From CAYNST01 sp964434105 (lineage in GTDB: Bacteria > Pseudomonadota > Gammaproteobacteria > Pseudomonadales > Cellvibrionaceae), in assembly GCA_964434105.1 (NCBI GenBank), contig CAYSTJ010000003.1, positions 1 through 64,000 of the forward strand: a DNA stretch of 64,000 bases, in the 5' to 3' direction. Within the stretch, counting starts at the first letter, position 1; each line of letters begins with the position of its first letter. The translations under genes were made by a program, and so were the position numbers. The notes beneath the pieces are model-generated. The model ran no database searches and was not told where the DNA came from. It saw nothing but the letters and a program-made list of their open reading frames with translations. Below, in pieces: positions 1 to 8,202 of this stretch.

Positions 1-144
1 GGGCTAGGGCCATTTTTCCGCCTGGCGTCGTTATCAGTCGCTTATTTGGTACACCAAACCACGCTTCTTCTGCCTGGCCAGTCGAAAAAATGGCCGCTAG
101 CAGTGGTGATGATGAAACGTCAACAGACCCTTGGGGATACCATC
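1..144. other. Unassigned sequence upstream of napB
   Basis: This stretch precedes napB, where the end of napA would normally lie. Two plus-strand frames are open from the window edge, but neither gives a convincing NapA C-terminus; scattered resemblance occurs in more than one frame, for example a TTLLLPGQSKK stretch. It may be a diverged or frame-disturbed napA end or plain intergenic DNA. The window alone cannot decide. Confidence 0.3.
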
Positions 145-720
145 ATGAAAGTGAATACAAATTTGGCATGTCACCGGTGCGCGTCACTGGCATCGCCCCT
201 TCGACGGCTGCAGATGGTTTTGCTGCTGATGGCTACGTTAATGGCCCACAGCGCTATAGGCCAGGCCCCGGCGGCGGACGCAAACCGCGCAGCGACTGCG
301 GAATCGCTGGACGCGCCCGCGCCAGCCGGTATACGGCCCGGCGGCACCATTGCGCAGGAATTTATATCCCCCTTTATACCGCCCGAAGTGAAATCCATGG
401 CTCGGCCCAAACGCAATTATCCGGAGCAACCTCCGGTTGTACCGCACAGCATACGTGGCTACCAGATAGACAATAATTTCAATCGTTGCCTTACCTGTCA
501 CAGCCGCAGCGCAACAGCTTTGAGTGGCGCGCCGATGATCAGCGTAACGCACTTTCTGGACCGGGATGGTCAAGTATTGGCTGCAGTGGCACCACGCCGT
601 TATTTCTGCCTGCAATGCCATGTACCGCAGCAGGATATTACACCCATAAAATCCAACACATTTAAGGGCATCGATGAAGTATTGCATGAGATTATTGTAG
701 AGCGGGAATCCCAAAAATAG
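145..720 (+). CDS. napB: Periplasmic nitrate reductase, diheme cytochrome c subunit NapB
   Basis: NapB is the small periplasmic electron-transfer subunit that passes electrons from NapC to the molybdoenzyme NapA. The 191-residue product has an N-terminal hydrophobic export signal (about residues 20-40), then the typical NapB segment with NYPEQPPVVPH, and two c-type heme sites, CLTCH at 115-119 and CLQCH at 155-159. His101 and His136 are candidate axial ligands. The frame stays open further upstream, but the ATG at 145 gives a sensible signal peptide and follows a GGGG stretch about 9 nt upstream, so the earlier start is rejected. napC follows after about 100 bp on the same strand, which supports a nap operon whose catalytic gene lies left of the window. 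Confidence 0.93.
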   Translation: MKVNTNLACHRCASLASPLRRLQMVLLLMATLMAHSAIGQAPAADANRAATAESLDAPAPAGIRPGGTIAQEFISPFIPPEVKSMARPKRNYPEQPPVVPHSIRGYQIDNNFNRCLTCHSRSATALSGAPMISVTHFLDRDGQVLAAVAPRRYFCLQCHVPQQDITPIKSNTFKGIDEVLHEIIVERESQK

Positions 721-823
721 GCCGGACGTGCGCACTGACAGGCGCGGCCCGCATGTTTCTGCATTTCAGCATACCATCAAATAAAGCTACCATTGACAGC
801 AGGCAGACATAACAGGAAAGCCC

Positions 824-1462
824 ATGTGGAAGACAATCAAACTGTACTGGAAGATATTCAATCGGCCGGCCACTCACATAAGCCTGGGATTGCTGACTAT
901 CGGCGGGTTTATTGCCGGCATTATTTTTTGGGGTGCTTTTAATACAGCGCTGGAAGTGACCAATACAGAAACATTCTGCATTAGTTGCCACGAAATGCAG
1001 GCAAACCCGTTCCGGGAACTAAAACCCACCATCCATTATACTAACCGTTCCGGCGTGCGGGCGGTGTGCTCGGACTGCCATGTCCCACACGACTGGACCT
1101 ATAAAATAGCGCGCAAAATGGAAGCATCAAAGGAGGTGTGGGGCTGGGTTTTCGGGAGCATTGATACACCCGAAAAGTTTGAGAGTAAACGCCGAATGCT
1201 GGCGGAGCGGGAGTGGCACCGACTGAAAGCCAATGATTCACTCGAATGCCGTAATTGTCATCAGTTTGATTCAATGGATTTTACCCTGCAATCGCCGCGA
1301 GCCAGAGAGATGCACTCAACATCGTTGGCCTCCGGGGAGCTGACCTGTATTGATTGCCATAAGGGAATAGCACACCGGTTACCGGATATGAGCGGCGTAC
1401 CCATGATGGGTCACGCGCCCTTGCACCCGGCCGAAACAGTCGAACCGGCCAGAAACAATTAA
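824..1462 (+). CDS. napC: Tetraheme membrane-anchored quinol dehydrogenase NapC
   Basis: NapC/NirT-family cytochromes oxidise membrane quinol and hand electrons to the periplasmic NapAB complex. The 212-residue protein has one N-terminal membrane anchor (about residues 20-42) and four heme-binding motifs: CISCH 52-56, CSDCH 82-86, CRNCH 142-146 and CIDCH 175-179. Length and heme number match the family exactly. The start is supported by AGGAAAG 6 nt upstream of the ATG. It is the second recognisable nap gene here; the YbjQ-type gene starts only 12 bp after its stop, so the transcript probably continues into the YbjQ and M48 genes. Confidence 0.95.
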   Translation: MWKTIKLYWKIFNRPATHISLGLLTIGGFIAGIIFWGAFNTALEVTNTETFCISCHEMQANPFRELKPTIHYTNRSGVRAVCSDCHVPHDWTYKIARKMEASKEVWGWVFGSIDTPEKFESKRRMLAEREWHRLKANDSLECRNCHQFDSMDFTLQSPRAREMHSTSLASGELTCIDCHKGIAHRLPDMSGVPMMGHAPLHPAETVEPARNN

Positions 1463-1474
1463 TAAGGATACGAT

Positions 1475-1789
1475 ATGTTGCTTTCGAATCTCGAATTTGT
1501 GCCGGATCGACGCATTGTGGCGCATTATGGACTGGTGCAGGGGAGTACGGTACGGGCCAAGCACGTTGGTCGGGACATTGCCGCCAGTTTCAAGAACGTG
1601 TTCGGCGGAGAGTTGAAAGGTTATACGGAGCTGCTGAATGACTCTCGTGCAGAAGCGACGCGCCGTATGGTCGCCCAGGCCGAATCGCTGGGTGCAAACG
1701 CTGTATTGAACATTCGTTTCGCCACCAGTTCGGTAGCACAGGGCGCCGCAGAGCTTTTTGTGTATGGTAGTGCGGTCCTGCTGGAGTAG
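1475..1789 (+). CDS. YbjQ/UPF0145 (DUF74) family protein
   Basis: A 104-residue cytosolic protein with the whole YbjQ-type fold: an N-terminal strand around GLVQGSTVRAKHVGRDI, a central helix GYTELLNDSRAEATRRMVAQAESLGANAVLNIRF, and a closing strand. The family is known structurally as small oligomeric proteins with a suggested heavy-metal-binding role, but no reaction is established. No transmembrane segment is visible. AAGGAT lies 6 nt before the ATG. A longer paralogue begins 5 bp after its stop, so the two look like an in-tandem duplication co-transcribed with napBC. Confidence 0.8.
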   Translation: MLLSNLEFVPDRRIVAHYGLVQGSTVRAKHVGRDIAASFKNVFGGELKGYTELLNDSRAEATRRMVAQAESLGANAVLNIRFATSSVAQGAAELFVYGSAVLLE

Positions 1790-1794
1790 ATACC

Positions 1795-2289
1795 ATGGAT
1801 CTCATACTGCTTCAGTGGGTGGTGCCACTTTCGATTTTCGTTACCTTGCTGGCGCTGGGTTTTTTCTGTGGCGGGTACCTGGAACGCCGGCATTATGCGA
1901 GCATTCTCGCCAGAGAAACGGCACCGGGTCAGGTGCTGGTGTTTCCCTCCCGTAAGCTGCCACCCGACACGCCTGCGCCTGCGTCATGTCTGGTGAGCGG
2001 GTCTGTTGTTGTTTCCGCCGATTATTTCAAACGGTTTGCTGCCTCGTTGCGGATGCTCGTAGGTGGCAGGCTGAATACTTATGAGTCGCTGCTGGACCGG
2101 GCCCGACGCGAGGCACTGCTGCGCATGCGGGCGCAGGCGAGCCTTATGGGCGCAACGCACATTTTCAATGTCAAGATCGAAACCATGGCCATCGGCGGCC
2201 GGGCGGCAGGTGGAGTCGCCGCCCTGGAGGTTTTGGCTTACGGGACCGCATTGATACCGCGTGTCATTTCCAGGGTCGATGGCGCGTAG
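1795..2289 (+). CDS. Membrane-anchored YbjQ-like protein
   Basis: The 164-residue product starts with a single hydrophobic segment (about residues 5-30) followed by a basic stop, then a YbjQ-type domain with the same helix logic as the preceding gene (TYESLLDRARREALLRMRAQASLMGATHIFNVKIE). It appears to be a membrane-tethered paralogue of the 104-residue protein just upstream. The ribosome site is weak, so translation may be coupled to the upstream gene 5 bp away. Function unknown; pairing with an M48 peptidase gene downstream suggests an envelope role, which is inference only. Confidence 0.7.
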   Translation: MDLILLQWVVPLSIFVTLLALGFFCGGYLERRHYASILARETAPGQVLVFPSRKLPPDTPAPASCLVSGSVVVSADYFKRFAASLRMLVGGRLNTYESLLDRARREALLRMRAQASLMGATHIFNVKIETMAIGGRAAGGVAALEVLAYGTALIPRVISRVDGA

Positions 2290-2303
2290 GGCGGTCACCA
2301 GCA

Positions 2304-3110
2304 ATGCAGTATGAGAATCGCCAGCCTCCGGAGGGCATCAATGTAGAAACCCGGGGCTGGGTTGGCGACTTTGTGTTGCTGGTCGCTGGCAGCCTGCTGG
2401 GGCTGGTAACGGCCACCTGGTTATTGCTGCAGGCAGTAGGGTGGTCGGCCAAATGGGTGCCGTTTTCCTGGGAAAAGGCAATCACCCGTTCCTGGTCGGC
2501 ACCGCCACCTTCCGAGAAAGTGGATTATTTGCAGACGTTGGCGCGGAACCTGGCCCAGGCCGGTCAACTGAATGAAAACCTCAGCGTCATAGTGCGGCAC
2601 TCGAACGACAATGCCGTGAATGCCTTCGCCACCCTTGGCGGAAATGTTGTTATTCTGGAAGGACTGTTGGACGCGGTTGAAAGCGAGCAGGGCCTGGCGT
2701 TTGTCATTGCACACGAACTGGCACATGTGCACTTTCGACACCCCGCCCGGGCGATTGCCAGGGGCATGACGCTGGAATTGATTGCGGCCCTGGTTTTCGG
2801 TGGAACGGATTTGCGACAGATGGCTGGTATGGGCGGGCAGTTAACCTTGCTGGACTATTCCCGCAGACAGGAAGCGCAGGCAGATGCCTGGGCCCTGGAC
2901 GCGCTCTTTCAGTATTACGGCCATGTACGCGGCGCAAGCGAGCTGTTTTTACATCTATCGGGCGACCCCGAAATCCAGTCACGCCAGCCTGTGCCGAAAT
3001 GGCTCGAATCCCACCCGGAGTTGACTCAGCGTATTGCTGCATTGGAAAGCCATGCCCGCGAGCACCGGTACCCGCTCAATGGTCCGCTGACCGCATTGCC
3101 TGATCTGTAA
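2304..3110 (+). CDS. M48-family membrane zinc metallopeptidase, C-terminus cut by an inserted repeat
   Basis: M48 peptidases are zinc-dependent proteases of the envelope. The 268-residue protein has an N-terminal hydrophobic segment (about 21-45), the zinc motif HELAH at 137-141, and a downstream QEAQADAWALD segment that supplies the third zinc ligand. It is shorter than HtpX and resembles the small, mostly one-membrane-segment M48 proteins. The gene ends with CTG TAA, and this TAA is part of the terminal GTAA of an inserted mobile repeat. Joining the two copies of the 8-bp target duplication restores an uninterrupted reading frame ending PDLLESTSE before a stop at the original position, so the insertion removed six residues. 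The catalytic core is intact and the enzyme is probably functional. Confidence 0.85.
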   Translation: MQYENRQPPEGINVETRGWVGDFVLLVAGSLLGLVTATWLLLQAVGWSAKWVPFSWEKAITRSWSAPPPSEKVDYLQTLARNLAQAGQLNENLSVIVRHSNDNAVNAFATLGGNVVILEGLLDAVESEQGLAFVIAHELAHVHFRHPARAIARGMTLELIAALVFGGTDLRQMAGMGGQLTLLDYSRRQEAQADAWALDALFQYYGHVRGASELFLHLSGDPEIQSRQPVPKWLESHPELTQRIAALESHAREHRYPLNGPLTALPDL

Positions 3111-3354
3111 CTATTCAGCTCACGCGCCGATTTGCCCCTGCACCTACAAATGAAAGCGGCGTTAAAAAATGGTCACAAACCTGTGGGGAACAGGTTTGAA
3201 CGTCTGCCCAGGCGGCCCGAAGGGCGAAGCGCAGGATGCGCGGCGTATTGACACGAGTAAACTCACATTTTTCGCCTTGCTCTGAACAAATCTGGACGCA
3301 ATCTGAACAATTACAACACGAGATGAATAGTTACAACACGAGATGAATAGTTAC
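3107..3354 (-). mobile_element. MITE-like element copy A, perfect 8-bp target duplication
   Basis: A 248-bp element without transposase, bounded by GTAACTATTCAGCTCACG on the left and its inverted partner ending CGAGATGAATAGTTAC on the right. It is flanked by identical 8-bp repeats CCTGATCT at 3099-3106 and 3355-3362. Its last 20 bp are duplicated in tandem (3315-3334 and 3335-3354). Internally, 3176-3198 is a hairpin with 8-bp arms (CAAACCTG/CAGGTTTG), followed on the minus strand by six T. The body is clearly the same as copy C at 10650. GTAA ends and 8-bp duplications fit IS66-family mobilisation. It inserted in the last codons of the M48 gene. Confidence 0.9.
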
Positions 3355-3422
3355 CCTGATCTTTTAGAAAGCACTTCAGAATAAACCGGCGGCTGATTGA
3401 TTTATATAAAATTATTGTTCTT

Positions 3423-6146
3423 TTATTCTTTCGGCGCGACCTCGATCTCAACCCAGAGGGTACCCGTATTTCCTTCCACAACCACGGTGCTGGCATTATC
3501 GCTCTGGCGAATTTCTAGCGGTGCGACTCTGGTTCCGGTTGGTGAAAGCGCCCAGGCACTCACCCTCGATTTTTTCACCGGTAGAGTAACGAAATATGGC
3601 ACGGCTTCGACCAAAACCGGCGCGCGTCCCCAATGGCGACCGACTGAGGTCTGACTGGTATCCGTCCACTGCATACGCGTGTTTTCCACCTTGCCTGTGG
3701 CTACAGCCAGCAGTGATGCGCCGGAATCCAGTTGAGCGAAACTGCCGGTTTGCGCCGTAACGACCAGAGTCGCCCAATCCTGCAGCAAGGCACCGGCACC
3801 AAGGACGATTTCGCCCAGGGAGTAATCCCGGTTCTCGATAAATCCCAGTACCGCCTTCGTTCTGTCAGTATTGACCTGGACAAACCCCTGGTCCTGTTTC
3901 TGAGTATTCCATTCAAGCTGGCCGGTATCGGACACCAGACTGGTAATATTCGCCACCTCGGGCGCCTCGGTGAGGGAGGCGGGGCCGGCGTGAGTATCCA
4001 GAGCGATTGCAGAAATAAACGCGTTACCTACCGGAATATTCAGATGGCTGCCACCGGTTACGCGCCAACTACGGGCCGTGGTGGCGAGCACATTCATTTC
4101 GGTGTCTGCATCAAAGGCCAGGTCAATACGGTTAGTGGCTGCGATCAAATCGCCACGACGGAAAATATTTGCGGCGACGGCAATATTGGCCATCAATCCC
4201 GGATGCTGGTTCGTCTGAAAAAAGCTGGAAAAGTAGTTCGTGTCCCAGCGATCCTGAGCGCCAGCTTCGTAGGTGAAAAAGTAGACGCCGTCCCAGTCCT
4301 GCAGCGCGCCGTACGCAGCGATCAGGAGGGGACCTTCGGCGGCATACCGGTTGGGAAGGGCGTGCTGGTATTCCGATACAGTAAACGGAAGCCCTTTTAC
4401 ACGTTGCTTTGCCAGCGCGTCCAGGGGGTTATTGAGGTGATTGACCATGGATATATTGCAGACACTCCACCGGGAATCATCCCAGTCCTCTTCAGGAAAT
4501 TCGGGGTGACACCAATAGGCATGACCATCGAGGTAACCAAATGCCTGCTGAATGGATAGCGGACTTAATGAGGCGATCGTGCCGTACGTCATCCCGGAAA
4601 CATTCAGTTCATCGTGCAGAAATCTGCGCAGTTCTGTCCAGTACGCGTTCTCGGTTGCATAAAGAAACTGTGTCCAGTCTTTGATCCGCTCCAGTGTATA
4701 GCGACTGCCGGCGCGTGTAATGTCGATATTGCCGGATTCCAGAGATTGTCCTTCTGGCAAAGCGCCCAGACTCCCCCCAGGTCGCAGTGACACGTTGGCA
4801 AGATAAAAATCGCCCGCGTCGGTTCCGAGACCGCTGAAATTGATACGTACATTGGCATCGGTCGCCGGGGCAATAAAGGTATGTGACCATTCTCGCCAGT
4901 CGCTCGCAGTGGAAATGATTGTGTCGTCGTAGCTCTGCCATGGGTCGTATCCCTGTTGAAGGCCGACCGAAACAGTTCTCACGGTATTTGATCTGACACG
5001 AAAATCCAGTGTGTAAACCTGACCTTCGGTCAGACTGAGGCCGCTTTGCACGAACTGCACATGCCATCCGGCGGCGCTGGCCTGGGTAGTTGTAATACGC
5101 GCTGCGGGCAGGCCATCATAGAAGCCTGTCTCCACCGACGCTCTGGCCGCTTCATGCTGCTCCAGCCGCCATGATTCGGTGCCATTCTCGAACCCGCCAT
5201 TGATTAGCAGCGATTCACCCAACGGTTCGTCAACCGCATTCCAGGCCAGTTTCACGGCATCGCTGGATGCATGCCGGGAGGTCAGCCAGACATTCCACTG
5301 CTGACGCAATATCGACGTCAGGTCTTCAGGCCAGACGTCTATGCTGCCATCGAGATATTGCTGAAACAGGCTGTTTTCGTTGTTGATTTCGACAAAGGCG
5401 ACGGCCGGGTCCTGCGCATAGCTCAGTTTGGTGTAGGGGTTGACGTGGGTCAGCAAACGGCGGGCGAATTCCTTCTCCAGGGCCCGGACTTCTGGCATGA
5501 TCATGCCGAGAACCTGACGCTGCTTCCAGTCGAGCTCCAGGATGCTTTCGGGCAGGCCGTCGCCCGGCAGAAATTCCCGCGACGTCATTAAATTGATATT
5601 GGTGTAGATACCGTGAGTTTTTAATCGCCAAATGAAATAGTCCAGGCGATCAAGACTGTCGGCGTTGAAAGTTTGTGATCCACCAGCACTGTAATCCAAT
5701 AGCGACCTCCCGCCCCAGTTATTCTCCATATGATGGAACCGAACGATATTGACGCCGAATTTCGCCAGACGTGCCGCCACATTGTCGGCATCTGTCCGGG
5801 TGGGGAAGCTTGATGAGCCGGTAATGTTCACGCCCCAGAAGCGTATTCTCTTGTCGCCTACCATGAATTGTCCATTATCTGACCTTACCGGCCCCATTGA
5901 TCCTGCTGGGGCGTGGTTCAATTTTGCGCCGAAGTGCGTGACGCCGCCGGAGGCATCATCATAAGGTAGGGTAAAAGGGTAGAGCTCTGGAACCGGGCTG
6001 CTACTGCCAGATGAAGAGGACGATGATGAAGTCGACCCGGCGGCGCCAGACGCGGTCGGGCTCGCGGAAAAGCTACCACCCCCGCTGCAGGCCCCAATCA
6101 CGATCATTCCGGGTATGATAATCAGATTTCGCCAATATTTTTTCAT
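3423..6146 (-). CDS. Secreted GH-A clan (GH5-like) glycoside hydrolase lipoprotein with inserted carbohydrate-binding module
   Basis: The 907-residue protein has a lipoprotein signal with Cys20 (VIGAC), a poly-Ser linker (about 39-50) and a TIM-barrel hydrolase. Barrel marks are FWGVNITG (103-110), GVNIVRFHHM (131-140), the acid/base site INNEN with Glu257, and a likely nucleophile SEYQ near residue 590. A CBM4/9-like beta-sandwich (about 315-457, beginning NGGFENGTESW) lies between acid/base and nucleophile, that is, inside the barrel. A C-terminal beta domain follows. The exact GH family is not assigned. The ATG at 6146 is chosen because it starts the signal peptide; upstream codons in the frame do not fit. 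The GH43 beta-xylosidase gene is divergent and 297 bp away, pointing to a hemicellulose substrate. Confidence 0.8.
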   Translation of the reverse strand: MKKYWRNLIIIPGMIVIGACSGGGSFSASPTASGAAGSTSSSSSSSGSSSPVPELYPFTLPYDDASGGVTHFGAKLNHAPAGSMGPVRSDNGQFMVGDKRIRFWGVNITGSSSFPTRTDADNVAARLAKFGVNIVRFHHMENNWGGRSLLDYSAGGSQTFNADSLDRLDYFIWRLKTHGIYTNINLMTSREFLPGDGLPESILELDWKQRQVLGMIMPEVRALEKEFARRLLTHVNPYTKLSYAQDPAVAFVEINNENSLFQQYLDGSIDVWPEDLTSILRQQWNVWLTSRHASSDAVKLAWNAVDEPLGESLLINGGFENGTESWRLEQHEAARASVETGFYDGLPAARITTTQASAAGWHVQFVQSGLSLTEGQVYTLDFRVRSNTVRTVSVGLQQGYDPWQSYDDTIISTASDWREWSHTFIAPATDANVRINFSGLGTDAGDFYLANVSLRPGGSLGALPEGQSLESGNIDITRAGSRYTLERIKDWTQFLYATENAYWTELRRFLHDELNVSGMTYGTIASLSPLSIQQAFGYLDGHAYWCHPEFPEEDWDDSRWSVCNISMVNHLNNPLDALAKQRVKGLPFTVSEYQHALPNRYAAEGPLLIAAYGALQDWDGVYFFTYEAGAQDRWDTNYFSSFFQTNQHPGLMANIAVAANIFRRGDLIAATNRIDLAFDADTEMNVLATTARSWRVTGGSHLNIPVGNAFISAIALDTHAGPASLTEAPEVANITSLVSDTGQLEWNTQKQDQGFVQVNTDRTKAVLGFIENRDYSLGEIVLGAGALLQDWATLVVTAQTGSFAQLDSGASLLAVATGKVENTRMQWTDTSQTSVGRHWGRAPVLVEAVPYFVTLPVKKSRVSAWALSPTGTRVAPLEIRQSDNASTVVVEGNTGTLWVEIEVAPKE

Positions 6147-6443
6147 GGTGTGACCAGGCCGCGTAAAAGTGCATCTAAGTATAGTCACTTCCACGACCAG
6201 GGAGATGAGACCGTTGAATCACAACGCGAGGGGGCACTGTCGTAAAAGTGTGTTGCGTGGCCGCCGTGAACCGGGTCTGGCGAATCAACTCAACACCGGA
6301 GACAAGCTGACGTCCGCCGGGTAGAACGCTATCATATTGATGACATTGGTCCGTTGACCGAAAAACGTTTTATCATCGACATGAATCACGGATCGGAAAC
6401 TTACAGCCGTTCCAAAATAAACAGGTAATGATGGTGCGCCGCC
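6147..6443. promoter_or_regulatory. Divergent promoter region between two CAZyme genes
   Basis: This 297-bp space carries the start regions of the GH-A lipoprotein gene (minus) and the GH43 gene (plus), so shared control is likely. A perfect 10-bp palindrome AAAACGTTTT at 6362-6371, with a central CG like LacI-family operators, lies 73 bp before the GH43 start. No sigma-70 promoter is clear enough to call. The operator reading is inference. Confidence 0.3.
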
Positions 6444-8048
6444 ATGCGTAGAGTGAACAATCCGATATTGACCGGTTTTAATCCGGACCCCTCCATACTC
6501 CGGGTCGGTGATGACTATTACATTGCAACATCCACATTCGAATGGTATCCCGGCGTCCAGATTTCTCACTCGAGGGATCTCGTCAACTGGCGGGTTGCGG
6601 CCCGACCGCTGAACCGGTATTCCCAGCTGGATCTGCGCGGACGTCCCAACTCCGGTGGCGTCTGGGCGCCTTGCCTAAGCTGGTGTGACGGACTCTTTTA
6701 CCTGATTTATACAGATAGCCGGGAATGGTCCGCTGCATTCAAGGACGTCCGCAATTTCCTGGTTACCGCACCAACTATCGAAGGCCCCTGGTCCGAACCC
6801 ATCTACCTGAACAGTTCCGGCTTTGACCCGTCATTGTTTCACGATGATGATGGCCGAAAATGGTTTTTGAACATGGTTTGGGATCATCGACCACAACACC
6901 CGGTTTTTGGTGGAATTCTCTTGCAGGAGTATGATCCGGTCGGGCAGACCCTGAAGGGCCCGGTGAAGAATATCTTTTGGGGTACTGAACTGGGCCTGGT
7001 AGAGGGACCGCACCTGTATAAGGTGGACGGTTGGTATTATCTGCTGACAGCCGAAGGCGGTACATTCCGGACCCATGCCGAGACCGTGGCGCGATCCCGG
7101 ACAATTGAAGGGCCCTATAATGTTATGCCCGACAATCCGCTGATTACCAGCGCGAAAGACCCGGGCCTGACGCTGCAGTCGGCAGGGCATGGTAGCCTGG
7201 TCCAGAATAGCGATGGAACCTGGCTGTTCGCACATTTGTGCCGTCGTCAGCTCCATAACGGGCGGTCGATATTGGGGCGAGAAACCGCAATGCAGAATAT
7301 TATCTGGGTTGACGGCTGGCCGCGGCTGGACGGAGGCGGGCTGACACCTCAGACCAGTTTTGTCGCACCCGCACTGCCTTTGCACGAATGGCCGACACCC
7401 CAGGCACGCGATGATTTTGACGCTGAAACATTCTCCAGTGACTGGCAGGCATTGCGTGTGGCAATGGATGAGTCCATATTCGATCTCAAAGCGCGCAACG
7501 GATTCCTCCGGCTGGTGGGTAGAGAGAGCATTATCTCCCGGTTTGAGCAAAGCCTGCTGGCCCGACGGCAACAACACTTCTGCATCGAAGCGTCAACCTG
7601 CGTTGAGTTCGAACCGGAAAACTTTCAGCAAATGGCGGGATTAGTAGCGTTTTACAGCACGGATAACTTTTATTATCTGTTCCTGACTCGCGCGGCTCAT
7701 GCCCAAAAGTGTCTCGGTTTAATGCGCTGCGAAAAAGGATCCATCAGCTATCCGATTGAAAAAGAGTATCCTCTGGATGGTTATGACAGGGTATATCTAA
7801 AGCTGGTGATCAGATACGATCAAATCACTTTTTATTATTCACTGGACGGCAGACGGTGGGCCGCCGCGGGTTCGGCACAGGATGCCTCGATTCTGTCAGA
7901 CGAACATGCAATACCCTGCGGCTTTACGGGCAACTTTGTCGGACTGGCCTGCCAGGACCTTTCCGGCATGCGTAAATACGCAGACTTTGATTGGTTTGAA
8001 TACAGAGAGATCGACTCGTCGACAGGCACGGAATCATCAGCGAGGTAG
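6444..8048 (+). CDS. xynB: GH43 beta-xylosidase (XynB type)
   Basis: This enzyme releases xylose from short xylo-oligosaccharides. The 534-residue protein has no signal peptide and is therefore cytoplasmic, matching the usual length of about 535 residues. The N-terminal five-bladed propeller shows the three catalytic acids in the expected order: Asp15 in NPDPSI, Asp128 in FDPSLF and Glu187 in VEGPHLY. The C-terminal half (about 320-520) is the beta-sandwich typical of XynB proteins. Opening residues GFNPDPSI...YYIATSTFEWYPGVQI are nearly diagnostic. Arabinofuranosidase side activity is common in the family. It would act downstream of the secreted hydrolase encoded divergently. The start has no strong ribosome site but aligns with family N-termini. 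Confidence 0.92.
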   Translation: MRRVNNPILTGFNPDPSILRVGDDYYIATSTFEWYPGVQISHSRDLVNWRVAARPLNRYSQLDLRGRPNSGGVWAPCLSWCDGLFYLIYTDSREWSAAFKDVRNFLVTAPTIEGPWSEPIYLNSSGFDPSLFHDDDGRKWFLNMVWDHRPQHPVFGGILLQEYDPVGQTLKGPVKNIFWGTELGLVEGPHLYKVDGWYYLLTAEGGTFRTHAETVARSRTIEGPYNVMPDNPLITSAKDPGLTLQSAGHGSLVQNSDGTWLFAHLCRRQLHNGRSILGRETAMQNIIWVDGWPRLDGGGLTPQTSFVAPALPLHEWPTPQARDDFDAETFSSDWQALRVAMDESIFDLKARNGFLRLVGRESIISRFEQSLLARRQQHFCIEASTCVEFEPENFQQMAGLVAFYSTDNFYYLFLTRAAHAQKCLGLMRCEKGSISYPIEKEYPLDGYDRVYLKLVIRYDQITFYYSLDGRRWAAAGSAQDASILSDEHAIPCGFTGNFVGLACQDLSGMRKYADFDWFEYREIDSSTGTESSAR

Positions 8049-8202
8049 CTGCACTTTTCCATGATTCGGGTCGGGTAATCGAACCATGGCCAGACGACAC
8101 ACGGTTACGTGGTGCACGCCAGAACAAACGGCGTGATCGGTGCCATGGATGCAGGGCTTTCGCTTCGCGCAGGATGTTTCTGGACCATTCGAAAGACAAC
8201 GG

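Noticed and set aside
3732..4559. 275-codon plus-strand frame opposite the GH-A hydrolase gene
   Set aside because: It lies fully inside a well-supported gene on the other strand and has no known domain or ribosome site.
6831..7577. 248-codon minus-strand frame opposite the GH43 gene
   Set aside because: It is a shadow of the beta-xylosidase; the plus strand has all catalytic residues.
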